DNA of 64,000 bases from Tamarix chinensis (taxonomy: Eukaryota > Streptophyta > Magnoliopsida > Caryophyllales > Tamaricaceae): contig CM060173.1 of the NCBI GenBank assembly GCA_030549775.1, forward strand, positions 2,976,001 to 3,040,000. Reading direction: 5' to 3'. Below are positions 47,931 to 61,083 of this stretch, piece after piece. Below the pieces are notes generated by a model. The model ran no database searches and was not told the origin of the DNA. It saw only the letters and a list, made by a program, of their open reading frames with translations. Made by a program: the position numbers and the translations under genes. Positions within the stretch are counted from its first letter, which is position 1. Every line of letters starts with the position of its first letter.

Positions 47931-48670
47931 TTGAGATATGAAAATTAAAATAATATATTTTTAATTTGTCAAATTAAGTTTGTGTTTTATTAGATTGAGT
48001 CAAATGATTAAAGTAGGATTAATTGAATTTTACAATGGAAAACAAATCTAAAATTAAAATTAATAGAGTTTGACTCCCAAGTTTGCAAGTGAGCCCAATA
48101 ATTTCAACCTAACTAGCCACAAGTCCTTCGACTCTATAAATAGAGGGATCATCTCCTTATTTGAATGATGGAAGCGAGAACCCTGAAGAAAATGCTCACA
48201 AGTACTCTGAAGTCAAATATCAGAGATCGAATAACCAAAGATCTAAGAGTTCAAGGTCAAAGAATTAAAGAATAAAGATCAAAGAACTAAATATCAAAGA
48301 GTTCATAATCGAAGCATTAATGAACATTGAAGTTGAGGACATTAAACTTTCTTAATTATCAAGACTGATAGAGGAGATCAAGCATCATTAAAATATCCCC
48401 TCTTAACCAGGTAAATTCGAACTTTCATTAATAGGTTTGGGTTAAGCTCACAAAACTCAAATCGAGCCCTGAGCGAGTTGAGTTCAAAATTCAACAATAC
48501 AAATTGCAACACTCGATGATAATGTTGCTGAATACTTTGGAGATTGAATCAAAGGATATTAAATCTTGTAACAAGTTTATACAGAGACTGTATCTATAAT
48601 CAATTTTAAAAATTAATAAAATATTATCTTGTTCCTTATTTTTTTTCTTATTTGCATAATTTTATTGTTA
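47931..48670 (+). mobile_element. 5' LTR of a Tat-type Ty3/gypsy element (left edge approximate)
   Basis: A TATA box (CTCTATAAATAGAGGG, 48133-48148) with the usual leader and the primer-binding region directly after it mark an LTR ending near TTTATTGTTA (48670). The left edge TGAGATATG at 47931 is a guess, because the 3' LTR is not in the window for comparison. Confidence 0.5.
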
Positions 48671-48672
48671 AA

Positions 48673-48696
48673 AAATTGGGTGTACCTAGTGGGACC
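48673..48696 (+). other. Decayed primer-binding region of the Tat-type element
   Basis: ATTGGGTGTACCTAGTGGGA resembles the ATTGGCGCC...GTGGG start of the interior of Tat/Ogre-type elements, with several C-to-T-like changes. It leads into CTTTCTGCGTCTCA. Confidence 0.5.
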
Positions 48697-48975
48697 TTTC
48701 TGCGTCTCATCTCAATCTCTAACAACAAATCCCGATGGTTTCAAAAAAGAACAATAATATCTCCAACAAATCTACAACTCTTAGCGGTGATAACATTCAT
48801 AGCGGACTAATAACATAAAGCAAAGCAAGACCTTTAGCGCAAACAACAAAGATATGATTTTTTAAGATCACACTGTCGGAAAATACATGTTTCTTGCTAT
48901 GGAGTCAGTCAAAAGTATACTTAACCAAGTCGAGATAGAGAGTAATACAATTTTGCATATTAAATTGCTGCAATA

Positions 48976-50370
48976 ATGACAACTGGAGTCATTGATGAAC
49001 AACTTTCTGAACTAAAACAAGCATTTGAAATCCTTTCTAAGGTTGTAAAAGAAAAGGATGAACAAATTGTGGTACTGATTCAAAAACTTAAAGAAAAAGG
49101 TGGCATTGCGTCTAGTAAGAAAAAGGAAATGACTGTTGAAGTGAAAGGTCAGGAGGAGTCTATAGATAAGTCACATTTACATGAAGGGAAATATTATTAT
49201 AATATGACTCCATTAGGCACTTTAACTCCTAGAGTCTTCCTAGAGTCTTACAAGAGATGATAGTAGGTGTCATGAAAGCTCAATTTAGCATTATTTCCAA
49301 AAATAGTTTCTATTACATGAAACCATAAACAAAGAATATTGACTATTCACCAATGCCCATGGGTTATCAACCTCTAGCCTTCCAATATTTTGATGGTAGC
49401 CAACACATCACATACTTCATAAAAATCTATAATAACACAAGAATTGGGGGAGATATGTTGGTTGTGCAGGTTTTAGGATCACTAAAGGGAAACACCTTTG
49501 ATTGGTACACTAACATTCCTATCAAATCTCTAAATAGTTTGGAAGATTTGGAAAGGGAGTTAAGCAATCACTTCTATAGCACTCGTTGGACTGTGAGATA
49601 GTGGAGCTTGCCAACACCAAGTCGTGAGAGAATGAGCCTGTTGAAGAATACATAGAGCATTAGCGTTCGCTGAGTTTGGACTGTCAATATTACATCAGTG
49701 AAACATATGCTATTGGAATGTGCATTGAAGGAATGCATTGGGGTATTGCATACATCTTGCAAGGTACCAAGCATCAAAAAAAATTTTAGTTATCTTTGGT
49801 GTCTCATGACATAAAGGTTAACATTACCAAATTTGGATGCAAAATACCCATGTTTGAGAAACCTAAGGAAAAGAGAGAGTTCAAGAAGAGTGAGAAGCCT
49901 TCCATGGGCATTGCAAAGGAAGTAATGGCAGTTGATGCATCTCCAAACAGGATCTCATCTAGATCAAAAAAGTCAAAACAACTCTAAACAAGAGTTTATC
50001 AAGAAGTTCACTCTTAAGGAATTAGAACCAAAACAATACCTCTTTCCTAACTCTGACATCCTAGGATGTTAGAAGATTTGCTAGAAAAAAAAGGTAATAA
50101 AGTTGTCAAAGCCCAAGCGCCCACAAGAAGTAGGACGAATTAAAGAACCTAGGCATTGTTTGTATCATCGATGCATTAGTCATCCAACTCAAAAATATAT
50201 CATTTTGAAGGAGATAATCATGAAATTAGCAAAAGAAGGTGTGATTTTGCTTGACTTGGAAGCCCTTGCAACATGTGTAAACTATATAACATTGATGAAC
50301 AACTTTTTTAGACCAGCAAATACAAGTTTTGGCTATTTAATCCAGATTATAAGTTTATAGCTTGTTATGA
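48976..50370 (+). pseudogene. gag region of the Tat-type element (broken)
   Basis: The frames 48976-49260, 49353-49601 and 49796-50360 together carry the gag pattern: an N-terminal coiled-coil-like segment, then a retrotransposon gag domain with LKGNTFDWYTNIP, LEDLERELSNHFYSTR, and a Lys/Glu-rich tail. Stops and shifts separate the pieces, and the segment after 49601 continues in another frame. A dead copy. Confidence 0.75.
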
Positions 50371-50949
50371 TTTATGTCACAAAGAATGGTGATTCACAAC
50401 TCTACACATATGATAAAGAGATGAGCTTGAAAGGAAAGATGATCATATAGAAATCAAGGGAGATGATGAAAAATAGACTATAGTGACAAGAGATAGATAG
50501 AGAAAAAGACAAGCTTCAAAGCCTCAACTACATCGGTTCCAAGGGAAAAGTTCTAGAAGAATGAGAAATTATGGTGAGACCAAGCAAGCAAGAAGTTGAA
50601 GCCAAAGAATCCAGAGGTGATGCCAGCCAAACTACTGAGGCAAGAACTTTTTAAGCCAATTACACTAGCAAAATTCTATCCATAAGAATTTTTAGAGGCA
50701 TGTGGAGTCCACATGACATCATGCTATGTAATTGAAAAAGAAAATGCAAAATAAAATATGATGAAGGATAATAATACATTTACCAAACTTAATTTGGGTA
50801 GAGATGAGACTATCAAGCCATTTCCATAAGGTGAGAGCCTTAAACAATTGAAAAAATTATCAAAAGAGGTTCAAGATGCTATGATTAAAGTGTTGCAAGA
50901 ATCATAGGCAAAAAACTGCACAACTAAGTAAGCATTAGAAGATTTATTT

Positions 50950-51490
50950 TGTTGTCTTTCACTTATGTTCATGGAGGAGATATGTTACTTAGAGCTAAAG
51001 CACATAATATGCCACTTTTCATCACTAGATATACCAGCAACTAAAGAATCAGCTATATATTGGTTGATGGAGAGTCAGCTATAAACATTATACGATTTTT
51101 CACCATGAAATAGCTTGGAATCTCAATGGTTGAGTTCTCAAACAGTTGACTTTTCATCCAAGGCTTCACTTTAGGAGGAGATAAGTCGGTAACAAAGTTG
51201 TATCTTGATCTCACTATTAAATGAATGACTTCATTAACATTATTTCATATGATTAATGCTAAGATATCATACAATATCTTGTTAGGTTTTGCTTGGATTC
51301 ACGAAAATGGGGTAGTTCCCTCAATTCTTCACCAATGTTTGAAATTCTTAAAAAATGGGGTATAAACAATGTTTACTAATGAAAATCCCTTTACAAAAGT
51401 TGAATCACATTTTGTAGATGTTAGCTTCTATAATGAGACAGAAAACAAACCTAACAATATGATATTGCAATTGCCACCAACAAGATAGGC
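50950..51490 (+). pseudogene. Aspartic protease region of the Tat-type element (broken)
   Basis: In shifting frames the peptide shows ILVDGESAINI (active-site DG.S motif at about 51055-51090) and later [21 protein letters not shown] (about 51260-51320), the typical YN.LLGR.WIH segment of Tat-type proteases. Stops are frequent. Confidence 0.7.
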
Positions 51491-51629
51491 CACAGCACTA
51501 AAGTAAATTAATAAAGCGGTAGATCAAGTCCCAAAGGCAAATCTAGGGGAAGAAAAGAATTGGCAAATAAACAAGAGAGAGTGTAACCTAAAAAGAAATA
51601 GAGTTTGAGGTAGGAGGTGACAAGTTCAA

Positions 51630-52300
51630 TAATCTGAATGTATGTCCCAAAATCTAAAAGGAAATCAAGACAATCCCCATTTATAAGTCGCAGTTCTAAC
51701 CCTTGTGGTAGTACCACTTCTGCAAAAGAAGATTTGAATGTTCTGAAGAGAGATCTTATGATCCTAGTTACTAAAATAGACCAAATAAAGGTAACTAGAT
51801 CTCCATTTATAGGTTTTGAAATATCATCGAAAATGTTAGCTGAAGAAATTTTCCTCCCACTGCAAAGGATAGAGGAGGGTTTTGACCCAAATGCGTATAA
51901 GTTGATGGCACATTGTGGGTTTGACATTTCTAATTTCTATCTTGCGAGTGAAAAAGAAAGAAATTAAACTACTAGATCACTACATGTCTTAAATGACACT
52001 CAAAAGAAATTGTTGGATCGAGGCCATAAGGCGGACACATTGAGGAAAGGCTTGAGATACTCAAACCCAAAGCCTGAGATAATTTCTACTCTAGGAGAGA
52101 ATAAAGAGGCATCCATACACTATATTGCAACTAAAGAAGTAGAAGAGTCTAGAGCAAAATAATCAAATTATTGACAAAAAATATTTGTGTTTGATCTATT
52201 GGACCATTCGAATAACACAAAGACTTATGTGTTTTCTCATTTAGGAGAAAAAGTGGCCGAAAGAGGAAGCTCTGCTCATAGGTAGTCCTATGTCTTCTCA
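51630..52300 (+). pseudogene. Protease-RT linker of the Tat-type element (broken)
   Basis: The frame at 51638-51967 contains ISSKMLAEEIFLPL, EGFDPNAYKLMAHCGFD, a spacer often found between protease and RT in this lineage, followed by LLDRGHKADTLRKGLRYSNP in a different frame near 52010. The overlapping minus-strand frame is a shadow. Confidence 0.55.
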
Positions 52301-52689
52301 CACATTAGGATCACCAACTATGACAACAAGAATAGAAAGAAGATAAACAAACTTCACTGATCCCAAATTATCATGGAAATAATGTTAGAAGCCTCATTCC
52401 ATCACAAATGAAGTGATGTGCTAATATGCAAATTAGCACAGATAGAGGCCTTTGAATCAAGAAGCATGTCATCATCCTTACTAGGAAAATCAGCATAAAA
52501 GGGAAGAACCTCCATTAGAACAACTATTCTCATCCACAAATCACATAACCATTGAAGATGATTCAAATTAAGAGATGGTAGAGCAGGAAGCACCTTCAGA
52601 ACTTGAAGACAAGGGACAAGCTATTGTGGATGAACAAAAGGAAATCAACTTGGGTACTATAGAGAACCCTACATTAACTTTCATTAGTG

Positions 52690-53327
52690 CTCTACCAAAT
52701 CTAAATGAAGAAAAAGAGTGCCTCAAATTATTGACATAGTATAGGGAAATATTCGCACAAACATATAAGAAGATGCTTGGACTTGACCTAAAGGTGGCTA
52801 TACACGAACTTACCATCAAGGATGAATGGAAGCATAAGAAAAGGAAACAACCACTACGTTACTTTTTCCCATAACTCATCCCAAAGATAGAAAAGGAGGT
52901 CTATAGCTAGATTGAGTTAGGGTTCATTCGAGAAGTCAAGTATCCCTCATGGATAACTAATATATTCCTATTGAGAAAGAAAATTGGATTTATGAGACTT
53001 GAACCACATATGCCTAAGGATGATTTTCCCCTCCCTATTACAAAATTAATGCTAGATGCCACAATGGTACATGAGGCATTGTCGCTCATGGATGGTTCTA
53101 ATTTTTATCATCAGATCTACATGGCTCCTAAAGATGAAGAATATACAAGCTTTCACACTCCAAAAGGAATATTTTGCTATCAAGTTATGCCTTTTGGATA
53201 AAAGAATGTAGGAGCCACCTACTAAAGGATTGTGTAGAAGATCTTCAACGACATGCTATATAATAGCGTAGAATGATATGTTGACTATTTGGTTGTCAAA
53301 TCATGATAATAATAATAATAATATTAA

Positions 53328-53377
<50 letters not shown>

Positions 53378-53681
53378 TCCAGGACCTCGGGATAGTGTTT
53401 GACCGCTTAAGGAAATATCAACTCAAGATGAACATATTAAAGTGCACATTTAGTGTAAAATTAGGAAATTTCTTAGGCTTTATTATCCGATGCAAAGGCA
53501 TTGAGGTTGATCAGTCAAAGATCGATGCAATCCAAAAAATGCCAAGGACAATGAACCTTAATTGGCTTCAAAGCTTACAAGGTCAACTAGCTTATATTTA
53601 AAGGTTCATCTCAAACTTGGCAGGGCGTTACCAACCATTCAGCCATATTATGAAAAAGAGAGAGCCTTTTGAATGGGATAA
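52690..53681 (+). pseudogene. Reverse transcriptase of the Tat-type element, cut by insertion
   Basis: RT blocks in order: GFIREVKYPSWITNIFL, KDDFPLPITKLMLDATM, LSLMDGSNFYHQIYMAP, FHTPKGIFCYQVMPFG, then YVDYLVVKS at about 53278-53304, where the second catalytic aspartate of YVDD has become tyrosine. A microsatellite then expands within the coding region, after which SIQDLGIVFDRLRKYQLKMN and FLGFIIRCKGIEVDQSK follow. The frame breaks off at EPFEWDN, where the Cassandra LTR is inserted. The continuation is at 61110. Confidence 0.85.
53305..53376 (+). repeat. AAT/AGT microsatellite inside the RT region
   Basis: Six or so AAT units followed by about 16 AGT units (translated as poly-Asn and poly-Ser). 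It is in frame with both sides, so the local reading frame stays open (53278-53601). Confidence 0.88.
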
Positions 53682-53966
53682 TGTAATACCCCAAATTGAG
53701 TGGAGTGTTATAAGGATTGATCTGGTTACTTATATCAACATGGTATACCATCTTTTTTATGATTCCGTCCTAAAAAATCCACAGTTAAACGTACTAGCCG
53801 TGGAATAATTTTTAGAATAGGTGGCCCTCCTGATAAGTTTCAAAAAATTTCTAAAAATTTCTCAGGAAGCACGTAAGTGAAGACAAAGCGTGCTGAAATG
53901 ACTCATGTTGATATGTGGGGTCAGCCGATAAATCTGAAAGTGCTCCTGGGTAGCCCTCACGTGGTA

Positions 53967-55754
53967 TGATAAATTCATATTTTGACATATTTTATACTCT
54001 TATAATCTTATTATTTAGTATTTTATTTATGTAATATAGGCGAATAATTATGATTTTATGCTTAAATGGTAAAAATTGCATAAATGTTATTATTTGAGCT
54101 AAACTGATATAAATTAAATAAATTTAGAGTATAATATTATTTATTAATTTTATTTTGTGGGTATTGTTTTTAAATAAAAAATAAGAATAAATAAATAAAA
54201 AAGAATCGAACATTTGGACCAATGACCCAAAGGTCAAAAAATAAGAAACATGAGGCAAAAGAACGAAGCTGGGCAAGACCGGCGAGGGTTGAGTTAGCCA
54301 AAGAAGACAAAAAGAAAAATATTGAGAGTCACATAAGAGGTCAGCAGGGTTGACATGGAAAGGAGAGCGTAGGAGGCCTGGAGTAAGAAAGAAATAAAAC
54401 TGTGTGGTAGAGAAGAAATTAAGGGAGGAGAGTAGGCCAGCATAGGTCAGTCGTAAGGCGCAGAAAAAGAGGAGGAGGAACAAAGGCAGCCGTCAGGAGC
54501 GCCACACAGAAGACAAGAAAGCAGCGAATGAAAATTATAAGCAAGCCGCAGAGGAGAAGGAACAAAAGGCAACAGTCAGGCATAGAAATTGAGGAGCAAA
54601 AGCAGAGTAGCAAGCAGTAAGCTGCACCGAAAAAAGAAATTATTTGCACAGAAATAAAGGATGACCGAGAAGAGAGAATTATAGAGGAAAATTTATATCA
54701 GTAGAATTTATTCCGTTAAAAATAATTTTTTATTTGAATAAATTCTTGATCTTTTATCCATAATTAATTATGGTTATTTCTTTCTCTATTTTTAATTTAT
54801 ATTTTGGATATACATTTCTGTGTAATTAATTCAATAATTATGGCTGGTTGATTATTTATTATTAGGAAATAGATTGAAACCCTAGATTAGGATTTGAGAT
54901 ATGATTTTATTTTTCTTTGTTTCGTCAGATTGTTCCTTGACTCTACTTTAATTGCTATCGTTTATATATATATTTCTATTAGATATAATTGATATGGTGC
55001 ATGCCCTGTTCTAGTTTCCTTATAAGTGACAGTATGTAGAATTATTCACCTGTTAGGTGGCCATTTAAATATACCAAAATTTATATGTATAAATTCCAGC
55101 TAGGTTAGATAACAATTCACATAATAGTTTTGTGATTTTAACCCGAGTAGTAAAACGTTTAGATACGTGTGGGTCAAAGAAGGGAAATATAGCTAGACAT
55201 GCTTAGTGTACTAGTCTGAGTACTTAGATTGATAGCCTTCTAATTATACTTAATGCATTAAATTTAGTTAAATATAGGTACCGTTTGTTACTTCTATACT
55301 TCTAGTATTTAATAGGGTTAATATTGGCGCTTTGTCGTATTAATTAATTAAGGGAAGTAATATAAGGTGTATGGACCTACTTTTGGTGTACAACTTGGTC
55401 AATCTCATTCTCATGATTAAATATTGACTTAGAAATTAATATTATATTTTGACCTAATCTAGTGGTGGATTTTGATTTCCCTACCATATTTATCATGCCT
55501 CTAGTTTTCCATTATTTCAATTATTATTTTATTTTATTTTATTTATTATTTTATTATCTTTATTTTTATAACCCCCATTGGTATTTTTTTTGTATTTTTT
55601 ATGATTATTTAGTATTCTTATTTTTTATTTATTTTTAAGCTAGTTAATTCGAGATAAACCCTTTCAATCCCCGATTTAGAACGATACCCTTATTTTCCAG
55701 TACTACAACTGATAATAAGAAGGTTTAAATTGCGTATCGGCTATGGCCACACCA
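53967..55754 (+). repeat. 5' LTR of the Athila-like element
   Basis: Aligns along its whole length with 59299-61083, with scattered substitutions and small indels. Minus-strand open frames near 54124-54649 are mirrored at 59512-59978 because both LTRs contain them; they are not genes. Confidence 0.88.
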
Positions 55755-55758
55755 ATTT

Positions 55759-55785
55759 TTGACGTCGTTGCCGGGGATTAGAAAC
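55759..55785 (+). other. Primer-binding region of the Athila-like element
   Basis: TTTTGACGTCGTTGCCGGGG begins five to six bases after the 5' LTR. It resembles the TGGCGCCGTTGCCGGGGA primer-binding site of Athila elements. Confidence 0.75.
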
Positions 55786-56012
55786 TTTACCTTTATTTTA
55801 CTAGTATTTTTTTAGTGTGTTTTTATTTTTAGTGGTTGTGTTTTTCTTATCATCCTTTTAGTTAGATGTTAGAGTGCTTGTGAGCACTCAAGTCCCTAAA
55901 TTAATAGGATTGTTAGTAGTTAGTGTGTTTCATTTTTTTTAGTGTTTTCTTTTTTCTTTTAGTTTTGTTTTAGGATTTTTGGTGTGTTTTGTTTCGCTTT
56001 TAACTGTTTCCT

Positions 56013-56767
56013 TTGGAAGTGTTGGTGTTCTTTCAGGTGGCTAACAGAGGATCCTTGGGCTATGGACAACTTTGCATGAATCTTAATGCAAGAGTAAATG
56101 AAGTAAGTTCAAGTAATCTTGATGATAGACTGAACCAACTCACTACTCTTGTTTCACAAGTAGCCACAGCTAATGGAGTTATTAATACAAGAGGAGTGTG
56201 TAATACACAAGGAAATCCATATGCTTACCATTCACAAGCTATGAGAGGAGGAGAATGGACACAACTCAGTGCTCAATCTTTCAATGGTTTCCAAGGACAA
56301 GATCCCTACACAAGCACATATTGCTCGGGAATGAGGCATCACCCCAACTTTCGATGGGGGATGAATGATCATTATTCAGTGCCATATCAAGACCCTTACA
56401 CACGCGAATATGAAGCTTCAAAATATTATCAATATCCTTAACAAGAACCTTCTTTAGTTTCAGAACCCTCAAGTTCAAAAAAAATGGAGAAGCTTTTGAA
56501 GCATTGACAAATAGGAAAAACCAACTGATGCAAAGTCAAATTAAACAAAATGAAAGGATGTCAGTGCTGGAGGATCAAATGGGTTATGTGGTCAACATGA
56601 TCGATCAATTACAAGTACAAAAAGAGTTCTCTAGTGCTTCAATTCCAAATTCAAGTGAGAGTTATGAGTGTGATGATGCCATATCCGAATGTGAGGATGA
56701 GCTAGTTGAGGATGTTCCCATGGAGAACATCGAAAAGCAAGATCATGTGGAAGAAGAGCTTGTATAA
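56013..56767 (+). pseudogene. gag remnant of the Athila-like element
   Basis: Two frames (56013-56441 and 56504-56767). The first has QDPYTSTYCSGMRHHPNFRW, which matches the DPYS.TYN.GWR.HPNF.W region typical of Athila-type gag. The second has NQLMQSQIKQNERMSVLEDQMG, the coiled-coil segment that follows it. An in-frame stop and shift divide them. An acidic tail follows (ECEDELVEDVPMENIEKQDH). Confidence 0.72.
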
Positions 56768-57329
56768 GAAGAAGAAGAATCTCATCAAAATAAGGATCAA
56801 GTAAACAAAGAGAATTATATGGATGGCAAGAATATCACTTTCATCTACCACAGACCATTTTTGAACATTTGTTCCCTAATTTAATTTGTAGATGACCATG
56901 AGACACAAGGTAAGTCTTTGAACCACTTTGATTTTATTTATGCTAACCATACTCCTTGTTTTCTCTCTTTTAGCAGGTTATATGGATCTAAGATTGAAGA
57001 GAGTAATCAAATCATCTTGGATACATCTAATAAGAAGTGTAATGTTCCAAAGGAGAGGTTATGTTGGAAGGATGTGTTTAAAGATTTTGAGATGGGAAAA
57101 TATGTTCTTCTTTTGATAGAGAGATCACCATACATTGACATGGGACAAAACATTATCTCTTTACACACGAGCTTAAATCCTATGATAGGTAAGTTATGTT
57201 TTTGCTGGATCAAATCTTTCATTAAATCTAATATTTTGTCTTTTTCTTCCTTACAAGATAAAGATGATCATCACGATGAAGGATTTGGTGAAGCAGCTCT
57301 CAAGTGGACGTACCCACCTTGAAAGAGTA

Positions 57330-57520
57330 AAACCGAGATCATGTCAGGCTGAAGACATAAAAACAAGCACTACTTGGGAGGCAACCTAATATGATAAGGG
57401 AGTTTTCTACCCTCTACTTAGTGATTTATTTATTTAGTTTGTATCTCCATACTTTAAATTACATGTTCCCTTAGTTGTTTACACATTGAGGACAATGCGT
57501 GATTTAAGTGTGGGGGTGTG
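57330..57520 (+). other. Conserved Athila 3' noncoding motifs
   Basis: TCAGGCTGAAGACATAAA, CACTACTTGGGAGGCAACC and ACACATTGAGGACAATGCG are the phrases usually found downstream of Athila coding regions. They are followed by TTTAAGTGTGGGGGTGTG (57500-57518), a purine tract-like motif repeated just before the 3' LTR at 59285-59299. Confidence 0.7.
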
Positions 57521-57529
57521 TGTGTTTTA

Positions 57530-59298
57530 TGTATTTACATAAAAAATTTAATTATGTGTTTGCATTAAATAAAAAAATGTATAAAAAAATTAAAAAAATT
57601 TAAAAAAAATTATTATAAAATTTTTTTTAGTATCTTTAGATTCGTGGGAGCCTTTAACTAGTTAATGAGGAGTATATATTTGAAACCTAACGAAAAGATG
57701 ATCATAAAATCGAGATAAAGCAAGTGCAGATTTTGTGTATTAATTTTGGTATAGGGAACACATATCTACGTGTCTAGATATGAATGGAGAAAGAACATGT
57801 ATGATTTTCTAACCACCAATATGGCATGCTGAGATTCATCACATTCATCAGTGAGCTTTTGAACCATATACACCTATTCTTTTTCTGAGCTAACTTACAT
57901 GAAATGATATACTTTTCTTGGCTTCAAAGTTTCTTTGTAAACCTCATATATGTCTAATTGTTTTGATCAAATTATTTATCATAGCTCTTATAATGGATTA
58001 TAGAGATTACCATAACTTACTCTTGTATTATTCGAAGCTTATAGTCAAAATATGCTCTGATTGAGAAAATGATAAAGGCAGCTCAAGATTTTCTACCACA
58101 TGACCAAATAGCTTAACCCTAATTTGTGTATACATGGTGTGCACTCCATATAAACCTTTTAAGCCTATACATGTATTATATTTTTCTTCATTACCCACAT
58201 TAAATAAACTTTGGGTCTTAATATCCTTACCCTTGCTTAAAGCTAGTGGAAGGTAATTAAATCATTATGGATAAAGAGTGGTTGTGTATGTGAGTGTATG
58301 TGAAAGAAATATATGTATTTATGCTAAGAAGGGGATTGGTTATGTTTGGTGGAGGGAAAAAAAATAAAAAATAATAATATGGAAAAAAAATTAAAAGAAA
58401 AAAATGTTGGGATATAAGGAGGAGAGGGAGTTATGGAGATGATGTTGAGAAAGTTCTATTCATATTTTAATTTGGTGTTAAGGTGGAGAGGTGTATCATT
58501 AATGTGGATTTAAGGTTATATTTCATCTAATTATCATATTCCACTAGCTCTTGATCTTTTTAGCACCATACTCCTAAAATACTCCGTACCCTTCTTTACC
58601 TTAAACCCCGCTACAACCAATAAGTAAGTCCTATTTGATTCTTGAGATAAGTAGCCTTTGATCTGATGGGGATTAGTCATAAGAGTTAAGCATATGCTTC
58701 AGTCCATTTAGCAAGTATTTGATATCTTTCATGAGGTTTTATCCATAAGAACATGAGTGTTCTTTTTTTATATATGTGAGTCGTTTGTTATCTTTATCAT
58801 CTTATATCACATACATGAGTATTTCTATACATTTGTAGCCATGAATCTAAGAGAGTGAGAGAAAAAATAGAGGGTATCCATAGTGAGGATAGATCTTGAT
58901 ATGACTAAGGCATGGTAGATCTTCATCCATAATATTGATTTGTTTATACCTGTCATGTTTATGTGTGAACCATATGTTGAAATTGATCCTTTAAATCTCT
59001 TAATGCTGAATCTTGGTTGATTGCTAATCTTGATGTATGAAAGTAAAAGATTCTGATATAAAATGGTTAAGGTGTTAGGTGTGGTTTTATTTTATGGTAT
59101 TTGATTTTGTGGGTATATCATCTGCAAAAACCATCACGAGACCTTACTCGTCCTCGATGGGTGACCCAGGGGTTTAAAAGGCTTGTTGCACATACTAAGT
59201 GTAATCGTGAAACCTATGAAAGTGGCTAGTTAGTTTAATTTTGTTTGGTTAGAGTAATAACTTGCTTGAGGAAAAGCAAGAAGCTAAGTGTGGGGGTG
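57530..59298 (+). other. Noncoding 3' interior of the Athila-like element
   Basis: No coding domain seen between the first TGTGGGGGTG motif and the 3' LTR. AT-rich, with A-rich simple sequence near 57540-57630 and 58360-58400. Confidence 0.5.
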
Positions 59299-61083
59299 TG
59301 ATAAGTTCATATTTTGACATATTTTATACCCTTATAATCTTAGTTTTTAGTATTTTATTTAAGTAATATAGGTGAATAATTATAATTTTATGCTTAAAAG
59401 GTAAAAATTGCATAAATGTTATTATTTGAGCTAAAATGATATAAATTAAATAAATTTAGAGTATATTATTATTTATTAACTTTTATTAATTTTACTTTGT
59501 AGGTATTATTTTTAAATAAAAATAAATATAAAAAAATTAGACATTTGGACCAACAGCCCAAAGGCTAAAAAACAAGAAACAAGAGGTAAAAGAACAAAGT
59601 CGGATGAGACCAGCGAGGGCTGAGTCAGTCGAAGAAGACAAAAATAAAAAGATTGAGAGTCGCAGAAGAGGTCAGCAGGGCTGACGTGGAAAGGAGAGTG
59701 TAGGAGGCCCAGAGGAAGAAAGAAATAAAACTGTGGTAGAGAAGAAATTAAGGGAGGAGAGTAGGCTAGCATAAGTTAGCCGTAAGGCGTAGAAAAAGAG
59801 GAGGAGGAATAGAAGTAGCCGTCAGGAGCGCCGCATAGAAGACAATAAAGCAATGAATGAAAATTATAAATGAGTCGCAGAGGAGAAGGAACAAAACGCA
59901 ACAGTCAGGCAAAGAAATCGAGCAGCAAAAGCACAATAGCAAGCAGTAGGCTGCACCGGAAGAAGAAATTATTTGCATAGAAATAAAGGATGACCGAGAA
60001 GAGAGAATTATAGAGGAAAATTTATATCGATAGAATTTATTCAGATAAAATTAATTTTTCATCTGAATAAATTCTTGATCTTTTATTCATAATTAATTCT
60101 GGTTATTTCTTTCTCTATTTTTAATTTATATTTTGGATATATATTTTTGTGTAATTAATTCAATAATTATGGTTAGCTGATTATTTATTATTAGAGAATA
60201 GATTGAAACCCTAGATTAGGGTTTGAGATATGATTTTATTTTTCTTTGTTTCGTGAGGTTGTTCCTTGATTCTATTGTAATTGCTATCGTTTATATATAT
60301 ATTTCTATCAGATATAATTTATATGGTGCATGCCTTGTTCTGGTTTCCTTATAAGTGACAGTATGTAGGATTATTTACCTACTAGGTGGCTATATAAATA
60401 TATCGAAATTTATATGTATAAATTGCAGCTAGGTTAGATAACAATTCACCTAATAGTTTTATGATTCTAACCAAAGTAGTAAAACGTTTAGATATGTGTG
60501 GGTAAAAGAAGGGAAATATAGCTAGACATGCTTAGTGTACTAGTCTGGGTACTTAAATTGACAGCCTTCCAATTATACTTAATGTATTAAATCTAGTTAA
60601 ATATAGGAGCCGCTTGTTGCTACTATACTGCTAGTATTTAATAGGGTTAATATTGGCGCTTTGTCGTATTAATTAATTAAGGGAAGTAATATAAGGTGTA
60701 TGGACCTACTTTTGGTATACAACTTGGTCAATCTCATTCTCATGATTAAATATTGACTTAGAAATTAATATTATATTTTGACCTAATCTGGTGGCGGATT
60801 TTGATTTTCCTAGCATATTTATCATACCTACAGTTTTCCATTATTTCTATTATTATTTTATTTTATTATTTTATTATTTTTATTTTTATAAGCCCCATTG
60901 GTATTTTTTTGTATTTATTTTATTTTATTTGTGTTATTTAGGATTCTTATTTTTTATTTATTTTTAAACTAGTTAAATCGAGATGAGCCCTCTCAATCCC
61001 CGGTTTAGAATGATACCTTTATTTGCCAGTACTACTACTAATAATAAAAGGGTTTAAATTGTGTGCTGGCTACAGCCACACCA
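59299..61083 (+). repeat. 3' LTR of the Athila-like element
   Basis: Counterpart of 53967-55754. The end GCCACACCA is identical, and the start differs by one base in the first ten (TGATAAGTTC against TGATAAATTC). Confidence 0.88.

Larger units (their letters stand above)
53967..61083 (+). mobile_element. Athila-like LTR retrotransposon with gag remnant only (7.1 kb)
   Basis: Two similar LTRs (53967-55754, 1,788 bp; 59299-61083, 1,785 bp) begin TGATAA.TTCATATTTTGAC and end GCCACACCA. The flanks are TGGTA (53962-53966) and TGGTC (61084-61088). After the 5' LTR comes TTTTTGACGTCGTTGCCGGG, the Athila-type primer-binding region. AAGTGTGGGGGTG directly precedes the 3' LTR as the purine tract. The 3.5 kb interior has gag-like sequence but no protease, RT, RNase H or integrase, so it depended on enzymes supplied by another element. 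Confidence 0.88.

Noticed and set aside
54124..54649. Minus-strand hydrophobic open frames
   Set aside because: Lie wholly within the Athila-like LTR and recur in the other LTR (59512-59978); no domain.
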